Assembly: GCF_026711005.1 (NCBI RefSeq) | Contig: NZ_JAPPVJ010000002.1 | Coordinates: 310,001-374,000, forward strand | Direction of reading: 5' to 3' | Length of the DNA: 64,000 nucleotides | Source: Sphingobacterium sp. UT-1RO-CII-1 | Lineage (GTDB): Bacteria > Bacteroidota > Bacteroidia > Sphingobacteriales > Sphingobacteriaceae | In this document: piece after piece, positions 61,184 through 64,000 of the stretch | Numbering within the stretch: the stretch's first letter is position 1 | How the letters are laid out: the number at the start of each line of letters is the position of its first letter | Program-made: the position numbers and the translations under genes | Notes under the pieces: model-generated | Database searches by the model: none | What the model was told of the DNA's origin: nothing | What the model saw: only the letters and a program-made list of their open reading frames with translations

Positions 61184-61203
61184 GAGCTCGCAAGCTCGGT
61201 TTG
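61184..61203. repeat. 20-bp interspersed palindromic repeat, copy B
   Basis: GAGCTCGCAAGCTCGGTTTG is the exact reverse complement of 12185-12204. It sits in the 143-bp gap between abiEi and abiEii, together with a related imperfect copy around 61264-61285 (ATGAACTCG...TCGGTTTGAATTCAT). Confidence 0.7.
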
Positions 61204-61307
61204 TCTTTCAGTTGTGATGAAGCTCTCAGATTCATTCATAACTTGTTTCTTAGCTGTATTCATGAACTCGTTTCATTCGGTTTGAATTCATTATGATGGT
61301 TTCATAC

Positions 61308-62066
61308 TTAGGATATGTCGGGTACCGTTATCTGATATTTAGGTATGTATATACCGTTTTTCACAAGGCTACGCTTCCCCTTTCCAAGGTCGATGTCATC
61401 TGTCTTTACGTATTTGAACCATGTATGACCGGCTTTATCGGCGAAGTACAGGAATAACCGTTTTACTTTTACAGAGCTGCACTGCTTCAAAAGCGCTTCT
61501 ACTTTTTGTGGCACGAGATTATTCAACCCTTCCATCAGTTCGTAACATTCTTTAAGGTCTGTATGCTCCTCTGCAAGATATAAACACTCCATCATGGCAC
61601 GTGGCGCCCCTGATATTTTTATACTAAAATTACTCACGTTATAATCTACAAGCCCCATTTCTGGAGGTAACATAGAAGTGGTATGATAAGCTATTTCCAC
61701 ATCCCAATTATACTTAGCAAACCATGCGGGTAATTCCTCTTTAAGAGCGCCGAAGACGGTTGCTTTACGAGCACCCATTTCTAAGTAATGTGATCTACCC
61801 GATAATGCCAATGCTGTTTTACCCCCAGGATGTACGGACATTTTTGCATACTCCTGCAACGCGTATAATGCCCCCAGATACCCGACACTATCTCCTGGGC
61901 GAATCATAGCGCCACTGCCTATTGATTTAAGCCAATTGCTTTTTCGATAGGCTTTTTGAAGATCATAGCTGTAACCATTGTCAGCGAGCCACTTGGATAG
62001 ATAAACAACTCCTGCGGGAAGCTCGGTCATCAGCTTGTTTATTTTACTCTGTATAACAGTATTCAT
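61308..62066 (-). CDS. abiEi: AbiEi-type antitoxin / transcriptional repressor
   Basis: A 252-aa AbiEi-family antitoxin. The N-terminal part (INKLMTELPAGVVYLSKWLADNGYSYDLQKAYRKSNWLKSIGSGAMIRPGDSV) is the winged helix of AbiEi_3-type antitoxins, followed by the core GALYALQEYAKMSVHPGGKTALALSGRSHYLEMG and the C-terminal domain ending KYQITVPDIS. It represses the operon and neutralises AbiEii. It is the first gene of the pair. Confidence 0.92.
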   Translation of the reverse strand: MNTVIQSKINKLMTELPAGVVYLSKWLADNGYSYDLQKAYRKSNWLKSIGSGAMIRPGDSVGYLGALYALQEYAKMSVHPGGKTALALSGRSHYLEMGARKATVFGALKEELPAWFAKYNWDVEIAYHTTSMLPPEMGLVDYNVSNFSIKISGAPRAMMECLYLAEEHTDLKECYELMEGLNNLVPQKVEALLKQCSSVKVKRLFLYFADKAGHTWFKYVKTDDIDLGKGKRSLVKNGIYIPKYQITVPDIS

Positions 62067-62467
62067 ACTTCCTTTTTTCTAAACAAAATAAACTAAAAAA
62101 TGATTTTGTTTATTTAAATAGATATAAAGGTATTAAAAATACCTTAAACCCGTCCATAATAAACTTATGGTTTATTAAACTATCTCCTTTTATTACCATC
62201 ATTCTGGCATTATCGTCTACACTTTTTCCTTCTCTTCACCCTATTAGCAAATGCATATTCAAGTCTCCTACAAGATGCATGCAGTCTAATAAGAAATCAA
62301 ATAATAGGGTGTGAAAGATAGTAACGTGCATATTATTGTTTTGCAAAAAAGTGTTGTCTATCCTTCGACAGGCTCAGGATGACACTAGGCTTGTCGGGGA
62401 TGGTTAATGCAATATAAGCTGTATTCTACTCTTTTTTCCCTCTCCTACTTCGCTACTAACTCTTTTC
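62067..62467. other. 401-bp region with a REP-like repeat
   Basis: No gene was found. At 62359-62384 the sequence TATCCTTCGACAGGCTCAGG, continuing ATGACA, is a classic repetitive extragenic motif (ATCCT...AGGAT inverted arms) found in many bacterial genomes. The remainder upstream of abiEi is AT-rich and should hold its promoter. Confidence 0.6.
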
Positions 62468-62661
62468 CTAATCTTGCCCATCTTCCGTCTCTGGAGCATT
62501 TATCTCACTCAATACCAACGCTTGCAATTCAGCTTTGGGTTTCATAATTTGATATTCTGCTACATCTATAGGCTTATTAATATCTTGCATGGCAATCTCT
62601 ACATCGACACGCTCTTTGAACTGCTGCTCTAAAGAATCTTGGTTAATAATAAATTTTGGTC
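62468..62661 (-). pseudogene. C-terminal fragment, probably DUF1016 (YhcG)-like nuclease
   Basis: The minus-strand frame PKFIINQDSLEQQFKERVDVEIAMQDINKPIDVAEYQIMKPKAELQALVLSEINAPETEDGQD-stop lacks a start. INKPI-x-VAEYQI resembles the tail of DUF1016/YhcG PD-(D/E)XK proteins (GINKPIGVAEYxL). Only the last 60 or so codons remain. Confidence 0.45.
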
Positions 62662-63106
62662 TCTCCTATTCCCATATCCATATTCTAGCCTCTTACAAGA
62701 TACCTGAAATTTAATAGTGAATCAAATAATATGCGCAATAATACAAGGCTGATAATTGGTTGTTGTACGGGAAGCCGTAGCGCTATTGGCTTTACTAAAA
62801 AAATCAATTGGTGAATGGATGGGGCGTAAGGACTGTATAAACTGCTTTCCTTTGTCTGTTAAATTAGAATGTTAAGACTTTGACTTTATCATCAAATAGA
62901 TCGTCTCTTTTGAAAAAACACCGTTTAATAAGATTAACACGTCATGTTTTAATAAAAATAACACAGCAAGGTTTAATAAGATTAACACAGCAGGGTTTAA
63001 TAAATTTATAAGAATATGGCACTATCTCTTATAGTTCGTTGTATTTTTTGGCAGTGCCCTTGGCTTTGTCTACGGGATATTTCTCATTGTTGCGCTTCAT
63101 CTTGTC

Positions 63107-63309
63107 GTCGGATACTGTACTCTGAAATTTTTACGATCTCCAAGGTTTAATAACTCCTGAAGTTCATGCCTTGTATGCTTGTCCGTCATCACTGATAATA
63201 GTGATTCAACTTGGGGGCTGACTTGGGGGGTGACTTGAGGGGTGACTTGAGGGGTGACTTGCTCACTTGATGGCAAAGTAACTCTCAAAAAGTTTTCAGA
63301 GAAGTGGAA
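63107..63309 (-). pseudogene. VTPQ-repeat protein tail, second fragment
   Basis: An open frame FHFSENFLRVTLPSSEQVTPQVTPQVTPQVSPQVESLLSVMTDKHTRHELQELLNLGDRKNFRVQYPTTR stops inside the mazG tail at 63097. It is the undamaged version of the fragment at 58585-58774, but still lacks the rest of its gene. Confidence 0.7.
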
Positions 63310-63724
63310 CTATATTTACATACGTAGCAAAGTGCATTTTATGTTGCACAGTTTTAAAAAGTGCTGCGAGACCTCTGTCTTGGCGTTGTAATCGATACTG
63401 GTCGCAGAGATATCCAATACTGTGCGTCAGAAGATCTTTTTGGATAAGCGCATATCACCGATGCGAGCCACAACACCCCATTGAAGTAGTTGCTTCCTCC
63501 AGCTTGCTTGAGCAACTCATCATTCATGGTAAAGCCCTTGACAATATACTAACGTATAGGTGCGGTAGCCCATTGGCGGAACTTGGTGCCCTGATGACTT
63601 CTGACACGATAGCCTACGGAGATAATAACATCGAGGTTGTAGAACTTAACTGGTTTGTCTGAACCACTAATGTGCAAAATTTGCACATTGCTTTTTTTCG
63701 TCTAATTCACCATCAGTAAAAACT
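63310..63724 (-). pseudogene. Truncated RhuM pseudogene, second copy
   Basis: It contains the same RhuM segments as 58775-59188, including the identical TAG at the DYIVKGF position, and breaks off at the residues corresponding to FTDGEL. The shared nonsense codon shows that the gene was already inactive before duplication. Confidence 0.8.
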
Positions 63725-63910
63725 AGTCCGCCTACTAACTTCGATAAGAGTTTTTTCAATATTCCAAATACTTCATTTGTATACTACTCTCTGTTATCCA
63801 ATCTGGCAGCTTATTCCACAACAACTCATCGATATCTGCACAGGACATAGCACTATGCTGTGATATGGCTTTTAACATGAGATCAAGTAGACACCTTACA
63901 TTACTAACAT
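63725..63910 (-). pseudogene. Fragment resembling the tail of an AlbA_2-type protein
   Basis: The minus-strand frame MLKAISQHSTMSCADIDELLWNKLPDWITES resembles the C-terminal winged-helix tail found on Bacteroidetes AlbA_2/ATP-binding proteins (S-x-x-D-I-D-x-L-L-x-x-K-L), followed by a frameshift. There is no intact gene. The last 90 bp of the window are AT-rich, and ATGATGGAA at 63992 may start the next gene on the plus strand. Confidence 0.4.
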
Positions 63911-64000
63911 TTTTAGTTATCGTTTTTTTTTCGTTAACTTAGTATAAGCTAAATATTTGAGCTTAATTATTAACCTTCTAAAACATTTATTATGATGGAA

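Larger units (their letters stand above)
62803..63724. repeat. Mosaic duplication, copy 3 (0.92 kb)
   Basis: A near-identical repeat of 58281-59188: the leader with four 24-bp units (62924-63015), ATGGC, the mazG tail (63022-63106), the VTPQ-protein tail on the minus strand (63107-63309) and a RhuM piece (63310-63724). It differs by one extra VTPQ unit that keeps the VTPQ frame open and stops where RhuM is cut at 63724. Weaker similarity extends upstream to about 62690 and 58180. Confidence 0.88.

Overview
The window comes from a member of the Bacteroidetes, most likely the Sphingobacteriaceae (Sphingobacterium/Pedobacter/Olivibacter type). The evidence is the AT-rich sequence, TAnnTTTG-type -7 boxes, a SusC/SusD pair, DPP4-type S9 peptidases, a DnaE with a fused N-terminal exonuclease, and DUF6266-type small genes. 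No tRNA, rRNA, CRISPR array or intact insertion sequence was seen.

Region 1 (1-27.5 kb) is ordinary chromosomal core: nusA (partial) and rimP, a self-cleaving XRE-S24 regulator, a metalloprotease/beta-propeller/outer-membrane-barrel protein, a class A penicillin-binding protein, rpoN, a DUF308 membrane protein, dinB, a phosphate-selective-type porin, lpxB, two exported proteins, trxA, dnaE, an aminopeptidase P, a dipeptidyl peptidase IV and a TonB-dependent receptor. Convergent pairs are separated by clean bidirectional hairpin terminators.

Region 2 (27.8-34.2 kb) is accessory. It holds a YoeB-type toxin-antitoxin pair, then a minus-strand group of phage-like small genes (a holin-sized membrane peptide, DUF5675, a 71-aa protein, DUF6266) ending in an excisionase-like helix-turn-helix gene. 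Around that gene lie three tandem arrays whose periods are exactly 10, 11 and 20 bp, which is unusual. Nearby are an 83-bp tandem duplication and a nested inverted-repeat element that looks like structured RNA. LytTR and cNMP-fold regulators follow.

Region 3 (34.2-40.4 kb) is a SusC-SusD-TlpA nutrient-uptake operon. Its SusC reading frame carries two repetitive palindromic sequences within the N-terminal export region.

Region 4 (41-64 kb) is a defence island: a Gabija-like OLD nuclease plus UvrD helicase pair, a lone PD-(D/E)XK-like nuclease, an XRE-ImmA/P63C operon with GTAC palindromic operators, a ComF-like phosphoribosyltransferase/DprA-like pair, a Fic enzyme with an AbiEi-like N-terminus, a MazG plus GIY-YIG/helicase/S24 operon, and an AbiEi/AbiEii pair. 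Between them are decayed genes (WapI-like immunity, RhuM, HEPN-type, DUF1016-like). Two copies of a roughly 0.9-kb mosaic are also present; each joins the Fic promoter array to the tail of the mazG gene and to pieces of two other genes. The strongest candidates for undescribed systems are the MazG plus GIY-YIG/helicase/S24 operon, the PRTase-DprA pair and the phased arrays around the helix-turn-helix gene. All functions are inferred from sequence motifs read by eye.
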